Below, piece by piece: positions 32,301-42,455 of a DNA stretch of 64,000 nucleotides. Under the pieces are notes generated by a model. That model did not search any database, was not told where the DNA came from, and saw only the letters and a list, made by a program, of their open reading frames with translations. The position numbers were made by a program, and so were the translations under genes. Position 1 is the stretch's first letter. Every line of letters begins with the position of its first letter. This stretch comes from Sphingobacterium lactis (GTDB taxonomy: Bacteria; Bacteroidota; Bacteroidia; Sphingobacteriales; Sphingobacteriaceae): NCBI RefSeq assembly GCF_011046555.1, contig NZ_CP049246.1:496001-560000 (forward strand). Direction: 5' to 3'.

Positions 32301-32358
32301 AACGGTATTATAAAGCAAAAGGTCAATTTCTTGACCTTTTGCAATGTTATTCATTCGA

Positions 32359-34218
32359 CTACCAACCTGGTGTCTGTGTTAATGTATATCCTTGGTCAGC
32401 ATAAGCCTGAACCAAGCCTACACTTACAGGAGAAAGGTAATTTTTAGGTTGTACCGGTAGGCGGTTCGTGAAGTTTCTAACCACATAGAAACCTTCCATT
32501 TCCGCATCGTTTGTACCGTCATAGGTAACGATCGAGCCATTGGCCTTTTTCACCTGCAATCTATTTTTGAAGGCTGCAAGGATCTTGCCCGGATTCGCCT
32601 TGTCGCCAAAATCACGAACGCCGATCACCCATGAACCCAACTTATAGTTGTCTTTGGTGAAATTCAGGTAATCCAACTTTTTCCAACGGCGGATATCCTG
32701 GATCCGTGCATATTCGAATACGAATTCCATACGTCGCTCCCGGCGGATTTCCCACATCAATTGTGAGACATCAGCGTCCTTGTTCGGATCTACCGGAAGT
32801 TCACCCAATAGCAATGGTGCGGTTTGCTTAACGCCTTTTGCTACAGCAGCAGCATCCAACGGACGCAAGCGGATCGCATTGATGGAACGGTCCAAGTCGC
32901 CTTGGGAAACCGCTGCGCCACCATAAAACTCAGCAAGGATCTGTTTCGCTTCCACCCAGTTCAACACAACCTCTGCATAACGAGCCACAGGCGCGTCGTT
33001 GGTGTTGGTATTGGATGCCCACTTCGCAGGATAAGCTTGTCCTGAGTTCAGGAATGTCAAAGCCTCTCGACCTGCAAATTTATGTGCATATACCAAGGTA
33101 CCAACAGCAGGTGCATTTACCGTATCCATAAAGGTAGCTTCAAAACGTGGGTCACGTGTTTTCACCAATTCCTTCAAGCGGAAGTTATCCGCATTTTCAA
33201 CGGAAGAGCTCTGGAAAGTTTTACCATCGTTACAGATGAAGGATTCAATCAGGTTCAGGTTCGCTGAACGCGGTTGGTTTTCCGTACCGTTACTGTACGA
33301 TGCGACAGCGTGTCTGATACCCAATGCGTCATCGTATGTTCTGAAGAAAATAACTTCTGGATTACTTGCTAAACTTTCAGAAGCGAATAAGCTCTTGAAA
33401 TCCGCACCGAAGTTGAATTTTCCGGAATCCATTACATATTGCGCTGCATCGCGAGCCAATTCCAAATATTTCTTGGCGCGTGTTTTATCCAGGTTGTGGT
33501 AATGCTGCCATGAACCTTCAAACAACATCATGTTGGAGATCAAAGCTGCGGCTGCATAACGGTTTACATTGCCCACACCATCGTTTTCACGCATGTTCGC
33601 CAACACGTATTTGAAGTCCTCATAGACATGGTCCATAACCTCACCACGTGGTGTACGGTCTTTATATTGCGCGTCGAAATCGCTAGGCTGCACTTCTTCA
33701 GCGTAATAAGGAACATCGCCAAAGTTGCTCACCATACGGCTGTAGTCGTATCCACGGAAGAAACGGCCAACTGCAGTCCAGTGTTTGTATTCATCCTCAG
33801 TGAGTTTCGATTTCGAAAAAGTCTCGATACGGTTCAGCATCAAGTTTGCTTTGCGGATCCACACAAAGTTCCAATCGGTACTTGGGTGCTCGGCACGCAA
33901 CACAGCAGGCGTTTTGGAATTCGAACCGCCCGAACCTGTCGGGATGTTGGATAACAAGGCCAATTGCTGGTTTTCGGATGTTAAATCATCCGAAAAGTTA
34001 TAACCCGTTAGCGGAGCGTATGCCGTTCCAAAGCCCGTATTGTATCCCACAAAGAAGTTGGTGTAAAAATCGTTGGCAAAGAGACGCAAGTCATTCTCAT
34101 TTCTCCAGTAGGTGTTTTCGGTATCCACCATGGAATTCAGATCTGGCCTATCCAAAAGCGTTTCACAACTGCTGAAAAGCAGGGCAGAACCGATAAGTAA
34201 ATATGATAATTTTTTCAT
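32359..34218 (-). CDS. SusD/RagB-type surface glycan-binding lipoprotein
   Basis: 619 residues. Signal peptide with lipobox LLFSSC, then ETLLDRPDLNSMVDTENTYW, the start of the SusD fold with tetratricopeptide-like helices. C-terminal markers: APVARYAEVVLNWVEAKQILAE, INAIRLRPLD, LMWEIRRERRMEFVFEYARI, all typical. It caps the TonB transporter encoded 10 bp upstream and delivers glycan to it. The ligand is not readable from sequence; the locus suggests cell-wall amino sugars. Confidence 0.92.
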   Translation of the reverse strand: MKKLSYLLIGSALLFSSCETLLDRPDLNSMVDTENTYWRNENDLRLFANDFYTNFFVGYNTGFGTAYAPLTGYNFSDDLTSENQQLALLSNIPTGSGGSNSKTPAVLRAEHPSTDWNFVWIRKANLMLNRIETFSKSKLTEDEYKHWTAVGRFFRGYDYSRMVSNFGDVPYYAEEVQPSDFDAQYKDRTPRGEVMDHVYEDFKYVLANMRENDGVGNVNRYAAAALISNMMLFEGSWQHYHNLDKTRAKKYLELARDAAQYVMDSGKFNFGADFKSLFASESLASNPEVIFFRTYDDALGIRHAVASYSNGTENQPRSANLNLIESFICNDGKTFQSSSVENADNFRLKELVKTRDPRFEATFMDTVNAPAVGTLVYAHKFAGREALTFLNSGQAYPAKWASNTNTNDAPVARYAEVVLNWVEAKQILAEFYGGAAVSQGDLDRSINAIRLRPLDAAAVAKGVKQTAPLLLGELPVDPNKDADVSQLMWEIRRERRMEFVFEYARIQDIRRWKKLDYLNFTKDNYKLGSWVIGVRDFGDKANPGKILAAFKNRLQVKKANGSIVTYDGTNDAEMEGFYVVRNFTNRLPVQPKNYLSPVSVGLVQAYADQGYTLTQTPGW

Positions 34219-34228
34219 TGTCTTAGAA

Positions 34229-37200
34229 TTAGAAGTTTAATTGCAAACCAAATGAAGCACTTTTGAAGGTAGGCGTACCTACACCCGTTCTGCTACCGTT
34301 GTAGTTATCCTCATTGAACATGGAGAATCCCGAAACCACTTCTGGATCGATCGGAAGTCCGTTCAAGTTATCCCATGTGAAGAAGTTCTCCAACGCTACA
34401 TAGATACGTACGTTTGACAATTTTGCCGGAGCGATAAAGCTCTTCGGGAAAACATAACCCAAAGTAATGTTCTTGATACGTGTATAGGATAAATCCAATA
34501 AGTATCTGGATTGTACTTGCATATTATTGGCATCGTTGCTACCTGCGTTATTGAACGCTGCAGGGTAAAACGCACCTGTATTTTCTGCTGTCCAATAATC
34601 ATCCACGAAAGTTGCTGGCATCGCACCATCCGCTGTATTGAAACCAGGGATCGCTAATGCACCACTACCCCAGATTGCGCGCTGGCCTGTTCCTTGAAGG
34701 AAAATCGAGAAATCAAATCCTTTGAAATCTGCACCAAGACGTAAACCGTAGTTGTAGCGAGGGGTTGAGTTACCGATGATCTTACGGTCACCTGGGTTAT
34801 CCACGGTACCATCACCATTATCGATCTCACCATCACCGTTCAAATCTTTGAATTTCACGTCACCAGGACCGAAATTAAATGTATTTGTGCTCTCCAAGAA
34901 CGGTTGATAAACACCATTTGGATCTTTCAATTGGTATGCTTTACCATCACCACGACCATAATATTTGGTCATATCCTCTGTCAAGTTGACCAAAACAGGC
35001 TTGCCATCTGCACCTAGGTTGAAATCATCCATTTGGTATAAACGATCTGTTTCATAACCCCAGATATCTCCATAAGCTGAACCATCATAGTAGGAACCCG
35101 TTAAGCGAGAAGTCGTTACGTTATAGAATCTGGACACCGCATCATCAAAGTTTGCGCGGGCATTGATACCCAATCCATTCTCAAAACGGTGATTGAAATC
35201 TACAGCAACCTCATAACCTTTGGTCTTCAATGTTCCGAAGTTTCCTTGAGGAGCTGATCCACCGATCGTCCAGGTTGTACCTTGAAAGCCGGTAAACATA
35301 TGGTTGGTGTTACGTACGTAATAATCGAATACAAACCCCAACTTATTGTTCAAGAAACGAGCATCCACACCCACGTCGATCGTTTCCAAATCTTCCCATG
35401 AGATATCCCGCAGACTGAATGTTGGCGTAGGTACCGCATAGTATTTATTGGAGCCTCCGATCCACGTTGTTTCAAACGGGAACATATTCGGTGTATATAA
35501 ACTTGGTGGAACTGCTTGGTTACCGATCACACCGTAAGATCCTCTGAATTTCAAGTGTGACAAGGCTGGCTTAGCCCATTCCATAAAGTTTTCTTCCGAT
35601 ACCACCCATCCAGCAGATGCCGAAGTAAACCATCTCCAGATCAATTCATCTACGAATTTCGAAGATCCGTCATAACGCGCATTGGCCTCGAAAAGGTATT
35701 TGTTCTTATAGGCGTAGTTCACACGGCCAAAGAAACCTACCTGACTGGTCCAGAACGTACCACCACTTCCGGTCACAGTTCCTGAAGCCAGGTCAAACTG
35801 TGGATTGGTTATATCCAAAAGGTTTGTTTTCTGTGTCCAGTTGTATTTACCATAGTCTGAGACCAAGTTGGAACCGACCATAAACTTAAAGTCATGGCCA
35901 TTTTCCAGGTTCAGGTTATAAGTTGAGAAAGCATTTAAGGTGTGCTTGTATTCATACGCTGCACGGGCATAGACGTGGTCAGGGTTGGAACCTGGAGACG
36001 TATACATTTGATTCAACAAATCGTATGCAGGCATTGCTCCCGGCGCTCCGGCACTAACAACAGCACCTGTGTTATCCACATATACTTGGTTACCTTGCGC
36101 ATCCAAACGCAATACAGGAGCAATCCAGCTGTTCGCAGCTGTAAAGCGTGTTCCTGGTCTGAACCAATCGTAATCTTCATTGGTAAAGTTATAATCGACA
36201 TCTAAGCTCCAATTCTTTGTCATTTTAACGGTCGCACCTGCATTCAGGTTGATGTAGTTTCGTTTCATGGATGCTTCATTGGACGCTTCGTACTCCGACC
36301 ATGGGCTACGGATTGGGTTTCCGTGCTCATCATTACCCATTGGATAAACGGAAGACCATCTGTACATGTAGTACCATGGATCGGCCGTCGTGGAGTTCGT
36401 GGCGTATGGATATAATTTCTTACGTTGGGAGAACATCGCTCCTGCACGCAAAGTCAGGTAATCATTTACATCCGTTGACAAACGCACAGCTGCATTTGAG
36501 CGTTTAAATTTATCTGAGTCGCCTGCTTTCAACATACCGCTCTGTGCGATATGACCAAAGGTAGCCGTAAATTTAGTTTTTCCAACCGTACCATTGAAGG
36601 CCGCATTGTTGGTAATGGTCGGTGCCCATTCACGTACCATATAATCGTAAGGATCGTAGGTACGCAAACCAATCTTGCGGGATGCGTTGGTAGGATCAAC
36701 GATCCAGTCACGGCCGTAAACCGTTGGATCATCTTTACCAATGGAATTCCCGTAGGTATCATGCCATTGTTTTGCCAATTCATATCCTTCAGGCGTTACA
36801 TAATAAAATGCCCCTGAAATATTGGAACCAACACGCTCCATGGCATCCTTGGTATATTTCAACGCATTGATACCACCCATTTCGTATTGCTTGTATGGGT
36901 TTTGGAAAGAGAAGTTATTGGAATAGGTAATATCCAGTTTCTCCCCTTTAGAACCTGTTTTTGTTGTAATCAAGATCACACCGAATGCTGCTTTAGCACC
37001 ATAGATCGATGCCGAAGCAGCATCTTTCAATACGGTTATGGATTCGATATCATCGGGATTGACATATTGAATACTTGGGATCTCCACGTTATCCAATAAA
37101 ATCAATGGATTTCCGGCAGCTTGTAAGGACGCTACGGCACCACGGATTTTAATGGTCGGGTCGGAACCGACCTCGCCACTAGGTACGGTCACCGTTAAAC

Positions 37201-37699
37201 CCGGTGTTGTACCTTGGATACCACGGCCAATGTCCGCAATCGGACGGCCTTCCAAGTTGTCCTTTACAGAAATGGTGGAAACTGCGCCAGTCAAGTTTCC
37301 TTTTCTTTGTGCACCATAACCTACCACGACAACCTCATCCAGTACATCACTGGAAGATTGCAACGTCACGTTCACCGTTGAACCGGTAACCGTAACCTCG
37401 GTGGATTCATAACCCACAAATGAGATTCTTAATTTCGAACCTACTGCTGCATTGATGGTGAATTTACCTGCATCATCGGTAGCTGTCTTCACAGAAGTAC
37501 CGATTACGGAAACAGTAGCGCCGGCAATTGGTCCATCAGGTCCGCTAACTGTACCTGTTACGGTATTTTGCAGGACTGATGAAGCTTTTGTCCATCCAGC
37601 GTAGTTTCCTAGTGCTGAGTTGCCAGTACTTCCACTGAAAGAAGCATAAGTCGGCATCGTCAAGCCCAGAGCGAGAGAAAAGAGTAGAAGTCTTCGCAT
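34229..37699 (-). CDS. SusC/RagA-type TonB-dependent outer-membrane transporter
   Basis: 1156 residues. Signal peptide, then a carboxypeptidase-regulatory-like domain (VTGTVSGPDGPIAGATVSV), the SusC family segment LDEVVVVGYGAQRKGNLTGAVS, the plug domain with VLKDAASASIYGAKAAFGVILI, and a 22-strand barrel ending ASFGLQLNF. There is no STN domain, so unlike the second SusC here it is not expected to signal through an anti-sigma factor. It imports oligosaccharides with its SusD partner. Probably the first gene of the operon that runs through SusD, phosphoesterase, GH9, deacetylase, MurQ and the symporter. Confidence 0.94.
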   Translation of the reverse strand: MRRLLLFSLALGLTMPTYASFSGSTGNSALGNYAGWTKASSVLQNTVTGTVSGPDGPIAGATVSVIGTSVKTATDDAGKFTINAAVGSKLRISFVGYESTEVTVTGSTVNVTLQSSSDVLDEVVVVGYGAQRKGNLTGAVSTISVKDNLEGRPIADIGRGIQGTTPGLTVTVPSGEVGSDPTIKIRGAVASLQAAGNPLILLDNVEIPSIQYVNPDDIESITVLKDAASASIYGAKAAFGVILITTKTGSKGEKLDITYSNNFSFQNPYKQYEMGGINALKYTKDAMERVGSNISGAFYYVTPEGYELAKQWHDTYGNSIGKDDPTVYGRDWIVDPTNASRKIGLRTYDPYDYMVREWAPTITNNAAFNGTVGKTKFTATFGHIAQSGMLKAGDSDKFKRSNAAVRLSTDVNDYLTLRAGAMFSQRKKLYPYATNSTTADPWYYMYRWSSVYPMGNDEHGNPIRSPWSEYEASNEASMKRNYINLNAGATVKMTKNWSLDVDYNFTNEDYDWFRPGTRFTAANSWIAPVLRLDAQGNQVYVDNTGAVVSAGAPGAMPAYDLLNQMYTSPGSNPDHVYARAAYEYKHTLNAFSTYNLNLENGHDFKFMVGSNLVSDYGKYNWTQKTNLLDITNPQFDLASGTVTGSGGTFWTSQVGFFGRVNYAYKNKYLFEANARYDGSSKFVDELIWRWFTSASAGWVVSEENFMEWAKPALSHLKFRGSYGVIGNQAVPPSLYTPNMFPFETTWIGGSNKYYAVPTPTFSLRDISWEDLETIDVGVDARFLNNKLGFVFDYYVRNTNHMFTGFQGTTWTIGGSAPQGNFGTLKTKGYEVAVDFNHRFENGLGINARANFDDAVSRFYNVTTSRLTGSYYDGSAYGDIWGYETDRLYQMDDFNLGADGKPVLVNLTEDMTKYYGRGDGKAYQLKDPNGVYQPFLESTNTFNFGPGDVKFKDLNGDGEIDNGDGTVDNPGDRKIIGNSTPRYNYGLRLGADFKGFDFSIFLQGTGQRAIWGSGALAIPGFNTADGAMPATFVDDYWTAENTGAFYPAAFNNAGSNDANNMQVQSRYLLDLSYTRIKNITLGYVFPKSFIAPAKLSNVRIYVALENFFTWDNLNGLPIDPEVVSGFSMFNEDNYNGSRTGVGTPTFKSASFGLQLNF

Positions 37700-37825
37700 T
37701 GCTTATTGATTAATAATTAATAATTTGTTTATCATAATCCGGTTTCAGGCTCATAATCAAGATAACCGTTGTTTTTTATATACCCCTAGATCCCCCTACC
37801 ACATCACGTGGCCTGATATGCGAAT

Positions 37826-37847
37826 AGGCCCAATTTAAATTGAGCCT
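37826..37847. promoter_or_regulatory. 22-bp inverted repeat between the NamZ-type gene and susC
   Basis: AGGCCCAATTT at 37826-37836 and AAATTGAGCCT at 37837-37847 form a nearly perfect dyad with one mismatch and no spacer. It is 16 bp past the stop of the NamZ-type gene and about 127 bp before the susC ATG. No T run follows, so it could be a weak terminator or a repressor/activator operator for the salvage operon. Confidence 0.45.
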
Positions 37848-37862
37848 TCACATGCTTGTTTT

Positions 37863-39095
37863 TCATTCAAAGTCTGGGTAGATCAAATATTTTTTACGCA
37901 TTTTTTTGTACGCCTCCAATTCAGGTTCCCAGCTCTTGCGAATTTCCGCTTCGGTTTTGCCTGCGAGGATCTGTTTTCGTAATTCATCTGTGCCGGCCAA
38001 TTTATCGAAGAACTCTGGCCGTGCGAAGAATTTGCTTTTATCTGGCATCTTATTGTAGAAGTACAAAATATATTCTAATGTGAATTTCTGATCATCTGCG
38101 TTCAGGCCACGAAGATCAAGTCCATAATTGACCTCATTCTTGCCCTCCACATGTTTGCTCATCCCGGCCTTTTCACCTGGTGTGAATTTGAAGTCACCAT
38201 AAACAGGATTGGTATACCCTACAACCTGGAATGGCCATTCCGTTCCGCGGCCGACAGAAATATCCGTCCCTTCAAAAAGACATAACGAACTGTATAAACG
38301 AACGGAGAGATGATTCGGTAAACTTGGCGATGGAACAACAGGGAGTTTGTACATACTGCTGTGGGTGTAGTTCTCCACAGGGATTACGGTCACCTTACAT
38401 TGCTTCCCGCCTTCTAGCCATTTTTCGCCGTTGATCATATTCGCCAACTCCCCTACGGTAAGACCGTGGATCATGGCGATTTTATGGTATGATACATTGG
38501 ATTTGAATTTATCATCCTTGCGGACTGGTCCATCGACCTGGTCGCCGCATGGATTCGGTCGGTCCAGGACGATCAATTCTTTATTATGCTTCGCGCACAA
38601 TTCCATTACGCGATGCAATGAAGTGATATAAGTATAGAACCGTGCGCCCACATCCTGAAGGTCAAAGATCATCACATCGATGGATTGCACGATGGAATCT
38701 TGCTTTTCATTACCACCATATAAGGTGAACAGGGGCAATCCGGTTTTGCTATCCACATCATTGCTCACCTTTTCCCCACGCTCGATATCGCCACGGAAAC
38801 CATGCTCCGGCGCAAAACCAAATTTAAGGTCTACCTTTTCGCGAAGAAGCACATCCACTAAGTGCTCTTTTCCTGCACCAACAACGGAAGTCTGGTTACC
38901 CATCAATCCAACCTTTTTCCCTTTCAATAGGGGCAAATAGGCGGAAAGCTGATCAGCTGCAGGAATCAATGTCCCTGAAGCAACAACAGAAGTATCCGAA
39001 CTGGTTTGCACCTGTGCTTTAGGTGTTTTGGAAACGCCACAACTGTTCGTTAACAGTAAGCTGGCTAATATGGCGATGGTATAGATGTTTCCCAT
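37863..39095 (-). CDS. namZ: DUF1343 lipoprotein, exo-beta-N-acetylmuramidase NamZ type (GH171)
   Basis: 410 residues. Lipoprotein signal ending LLLTNSC, then a Rossmann-like domain with KKVGLMGNQTSVVG, APEHGFRGDIERGEKV, TGLPLFTLYGG, MIFDLQDVGARFYTYITSLH and VLDRPNPCGDQVDGP, which are hallmarks of DUF1343. The C-terminal domain has SVGRGTEWPFQVVGYTNP. Characterised members (NamZ) release MurNAc from the non-reducing end of peptidoglycan fragments. This fits the MurQ, NagA and SusCD genes around it. The 374 bp upstream separate it from the GHL10 gene. Confidence 0.85.
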   Translation of the reverse strand: MGNIYTIAILASLLLTNSCGVSKTPKAQVQTSSDTSVVASGTLIPAADQLSAYLPLLKGKKVGLMGNQTSVVGAGKEHLVDVLLREKVDLKFGFAPEHGFRGDIERGEKVSNDVDSKTGLPLFTLYGGNEKQDSIVQSIDVMIFDLQDVGARFYTYITSLHRVMELCAKHNKELIVLDRPNPCGDQVDGPVRKDDKFKSNVSYHKIAMIHGLTVGELANMINGEKWLEGGKQCKVTVIPVENYTHSSMYKLPVVPSPSLPNHLSVRLYSSLCLFEGTDISVGRGTEWPFQVVGYTNPVYGDFKFTPGEKAGMSKHVEGKNEVNYGLDLRGLNADDQKFTLEYILYFYNKMPDKSKFFARPEFFDKLAGTDELRKQILAGKTEAEIRKSWEPELEAYKKMRKKYLIYPDFE

Positions 39096-39395
39096 TAAAT
39101 TATCTTTTGATTAAACAGTGGCTATTTCTGGAAATCGAGATAAAATTAGCACAAATAACGCATAATAAAGCAATCAAAATCGGAAATTAAAGGCTTATGG
39201 GCAAAAACACGCACAAAACACGCATAAATCGGAAAGCAGTAAAACTGATTAGCCCGTACTTATAAAGCAATAATGCTTGAAATTTAGCCATTTAAAGCGT
39301 TTAAGCACGCAAACGATTGCACCATATAGTGTAAATCATACACATTTAAGTAACATTTAAGTGACAGAATAAAGGGGAAAATCGATCTGTAAAGA
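39096..39395. other. Intergenic spacer upstream of the NamZ-type gene
   Basis: About 300 bp of AT-rich DNA. It has several repeats of AACACGCA/ACGCATAA flavour around 39150-39230 (GCAAAAACACGCACAAAACACGCATAAA) that could be regulator-binding, but no match to the TTTG/TAnnTTTG promoter pattern on the minus strand. No ORF of note. Confidence 0.4.
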
Positions 39396-39431
39396 AAAAG
39401 GCAGAAATGAATACAATCCTTTCTGCCTTTT
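39396..39431 (-). terminator. Terminator after the GHL10-type hydrolase gene
   Basis: AAAAGGCAGAAA (39396-39407) and TTTCTGCCTTTT (39420-39431) are perfect 12-bp arms with a 12-nt loop, 38 bp beyond the hydrolase stop codon on the minus strand, with a T-rich tail. Confidence 0.85.
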
Positions 39432-39469
39432 CCCAAAACAGGTTCAAACCCTGCGCTATCTTTTTAGGG

Positions 39470-41116
39470 TTATTCCACTTCTTCCCCTGCGTAATCGCCT
39501 TCATTACCCAATCTATCGATAGGCTTGATGGCCACTGCGTTTAATTTATGTCCATATTTCGTTTTCGGCACGCTCCATTCGGTCTGTGGCGCATCGAAAA
39601 TCTGCATATCCCAAGTGTCGCCGTATCGAGCATAGGCTACCCATTTGAAAACCTGCTCAGGCTGCTTGTGTAACCATTTCACGAATAAACTGCTGCTCTG
39701 GTTTGTCAACAATAAAGTTGGTTTCAGAATCGGATTTGCCGGTAACCATGGAGACGCAGGCACTAATGCTTTTTGCGAATAAAGTCCTTCATGCAGGGAT
39801 TTCAAGAGCACCGGATTTTTGGTTAAACCCGCAATACTCCAATGCACAGCACCCACACTGTTCGGCACCACTTTGCGTGTGACCGCAATCTGTCTGCGGA
39901 TTTCCTCCGCACGGTTTGCAGCACGTACTTCCACGGTATTCAATCCTGGCCAAAGATGGCGATTGTGTTTGTTCTCCGATTGCCACCATTTCAATAAAGC
40001 AGTAAAACTCTGTCTCGGTGGGTCAATAGGCCAATAAAGCTGCGGCGTAAAATAATCGATCCAGCCTTCGTTCAGCCATAGTTTCGCATCGGCATAAAGC
40101 TCATCATATTGGGAGGAACCTGTGATCCCTGCAGGATAGCCGGGCTTCCAAATTCCAAAAGGACTCAGACCAAACTTTACGAATGGTTTTTCCGCCTTGA
40201 TTTCAGCATAGACGCGTTTGATGAATTTATTGACATTGTCACGTCTCCAATCAGGACGCGATAGCGAACCTCCACTTCTGCGGTATTCTCCCCATGTTTT
40301 ATCATCGGGAAAATCAGCGCCGCCATTGTAGGTGGCATAAGGGTAAAAATAATCGTCAAAATGCACGCCATCGATGTCGTAACGTTTTACGATGTCACGA
40401 ACCACGGCAGAAGCATGATCCTGGGTTTTCTGACTAGATGGATCAAACCAATACATACCGTTGCGCAGTCGGAGCACATTGTCTCCGGATCTACGCACCA
40501 TGGATTCACTGGTGACCTGTCCCCCATTACTGTGATGTGCACGATATGGATTGAGCCAAACATGCAGTTCCAAACCACGTTTGTGCGCTTCTTCTACCCA
40601 GAATTCCAACGGATCGTAATACGGGCTTGGCGCTTTTCCGGTTGTTCCAGTCAGGAAATACGACCAAGGCTCCAGATCTGACTTGTACAAGGCATCGGCT
40701 GAAGGACGCACCTGAAAGATCACGGCATTGAAATTATTGTCCTTCAACAAATCCAACAGGCGGATTGCCTCTTGTTTCTGCTGCTCGGTACTTAAGTTAT
40801 TTTTTGATGGCCAGTTGATGTTGGCTACAGTAGCGACCCATGCAGCCCGGAATTCCCGAGGGGCTTTCGGTAAATTGGCCCGAAAGGCAGGTTTCTCCAC
40901 AGGTTTCTTCTCTTCTACCTTTTTGCTGGTTTTATTTGGTGCTTCCTTCTTCTGTTCTTTACCGTTTTCGGCTGTCTTCGGATTCTCTACCTGTGTTTCG
41001 GTAGCCACGGGATTTGGTTGTTGCAATACTTTTCCCTGTTTGTTTTTAGAGCCACATGATGCTATGATCAGCACACATGCGAAAAACAAACAGAATTGAA
41101 TCATTCTTCTCATCAT
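39470..41116 (-). CDS. GHL10/DUF187 family glycoside hydrolase lipoprotein
   Basis: 548 residues from the Met at 41116; the frame is open 13 codons further. Signal peptide with lipobox VLIIASC, then a long low-complexity linker rich in K, E, P, N and T (about residues 25-85), then the TIM-barrel domain: REFRAAWVATVANINWPSK, FNAVIFQVRPSADALY, LELHVWLNPYRAHH, YDIDGVHFDDYFYPY and WLNEGWIDYFTPQLYW. This is the YngK-like GHL10 family; relatives act on peptidoglycan or related glycans. A fibronectin-like C-terminal tail follows. It is 70 bp downstream of nagA on the same strand. Confidence 0.83.
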   Translation of the reverse strand: MMRRMIQFCLFFACVLIIASCGSKNKQGKVLQQPNPVATETQVENPKTAENGKEQKKEAPNKTSKKVEEKKPVEKPAFRANLPKAPREFRAAWVATVANINWPSKNNLSTEQQKQEAIRLLDLLKDNNFNAVIFQVRPSADALYKSDLEPWSYFLTGTTGKAPSPYYDPLEFWVEEAHKRGLELHVWLNPYRAHHSNGGQVTSESMVRRSGDNVLRLRNGMYWFDPSSQKTQDHASAVVRDIVKRYDIDGVHFDDYFYPYATYNGGADFPDDKTWGEYRRSGGSLSRPDWRRDNVNKFIKRVYAEIKAEKPFVKFGLSPFGIWKPGYPAGITGSSQYDELYADAKLWLNEGWIDYFTPQLYWPIDPPRQSFTALLKWWQSENKHNRHLWPGLNTVEVRAANRAEEIRRQIAVTRKVVPNSVGAVHWSIAGLTKNPVLLKSLHEGLYSQKALVPASPWLPANPILKPTLLLTNQSSSLFVKWLHKQPEQVFKWVAYARYGDTWDMQIFDAPQTEWSVPKTKYGHKLNAVAIKPIDRLGNEGDYAGEEVE

Positions 41117-41186
41117 ATCTTTTTTCTTAACACACAAAACTACGTTTTTATGCATTAACCTGTTAATTATTAGTCTTCTTTATCAC

Positions 41187-42299
41187 TTAAACGACCTGTT
41201 CCCCCTGAAAAAGAACACGTTTCACCTGATATTCGTTATCGAAAAACAACACATTGGCAATCGATCCGCTGTTCAGGTTTCCGATATCGTGGCGGTCCAT
41301 CAGCCGTGCTGGGTATAGGATCGCCATACGGAGGGCTTCATCGAGTGGAATCCCCACTTTTTGCACACAATTTCTGACAGAACCCAGCATGGTCATTGCC
41401 GAACCCGACAGCGTGCCATCGGGAAGTACAAAATGGTCTCCATTGAGCACATGTTTGTAAATTCCTTTTTCACATGCCCCAACCGCATCGGTAATGAGGA
41501 ATAGCCGCTCGCCCATCATTTCCTTGGAAATGCGAATGGCCTCAAAATCGACATGTACCCCATCGGCAATAATGGAGGCACACACCTCATCATGGTTAAA
41601 GGCAGCTCCCGGCAGCCCAACATCCCGATGATGTAGCGGGGACATGGCATTCCACAGGTGCGTCACGGTACGGACCCCATGATCAAAGGCCAAGGTTGCT
41701 TCTTTATAGGTTGCTGCCGAATGTCCAGCAGAAACCAATATCCCCCGTTCGATCAGGTAATCGATACACTCTTGGTCATTCACTTCCGGCGCAATCGTCA
41801 TCATGGTTACCCACTCCTCATTCCCCTCCAGCACATCCGACAACAATCCAATGCTTGCTTTCTTGATCAACTCTGCAGGATGGGCACCGCGTTTGATGGG
41901 ATTCAGGAAAGGCCCTTCCAAGTGCAATCCCATGGAAACCTTTGGTGCAGCCTCCTTATACACGGTAATGGCTTCCCGGAATACATCCAAAGTGTTGGTG
42001 GCCAACGTCAGGTTAAATGCGGTACAGCCCTGCTGCAACAACTGCTGTTCAATCCTTGCAATCGAATCCTTGGTCAGATCTGCAGAAAACAGATCCTGGC
42101 CAGTCCCATAGATCTGCAGATCGATCAATCCCGGACAGATGTTTGCCCCTTCCACGTCGACAGTGACATAAGATTCAGGGACCGCATCCTGAGGAACGAT
42201 GCCCGCAACCTTATCGTCATCGATCAGGAGCGCATGCTGTTCGTATCGCTGGTATTCGGTATAGATGATACCGTTTATATAGGCCGTTTTGCTTTTCAT
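41187..42299 (-). CDS. nagA: N-acetylglucosamine-6-phosphate deacetylase
   Basis: 370 residues, amidohydrolase fold. Instead of the HxH metal pair the N-terminal motif is GLIDLQIYGTG, as in single-metal NagA. Other signatures: GLHLEGPFLNP (metal Glu), VSAGHSAATYKEA and VTHLWNAMSPLHHRDVG (metal His), and FLITDAVGACEKG (catalytic Asp). It removes acetate from GlcNAc-6-phosphate, the product of MurQ, giving glucosamine-6-phosphate. Located upstream of the GHL10 gene on the same strand. Confidence 0.92.
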   Translation of the reverse strand: MKSKTAYINGIIYTEYQRYEQHALLIDDDKVAGIVPQDAVPESYVTVDVEGANICPGLIDLQIYGTGQDLFSADLTKDSIARIEQQLLQQGCTAFNLTLATNTLDVFREAITVYKEAAPKVSMGLHLEGPFLNPIKRGAHPAELIKKASIGLLSDVLEGNEEWVTMMTIAPEVNDQECIDYLIERGILVSAGHSAATYKEATLAFDHGVRTVTHLWNAMSPLHHRDVGLPGAAFNHDEVCASIIADGVHVDFEAIRISKEMMGERLFLITDAVGACEKGIYKHVLNGDHFVLPDGTLSGSAMTMLGSVRNCVQKVGIPLDEALRMAILYPARLMDRHDIGNLNSGSIANVLFFDNEYQVKRVLFQGEQVV

Positions 42300-42455
42300 A
42301 TCGCAATTTACTTATTGTCCGCTTTTGTTGAAAATCCAATCACCTAATCGTATATTAGTCAACATAATTTTACGAACTTCGACTACAGAACGTTGGATGA
42401 TCCATAAAATTACATGCAGATCCTGCAGGATACGAAACAATTTGAATACAATACT

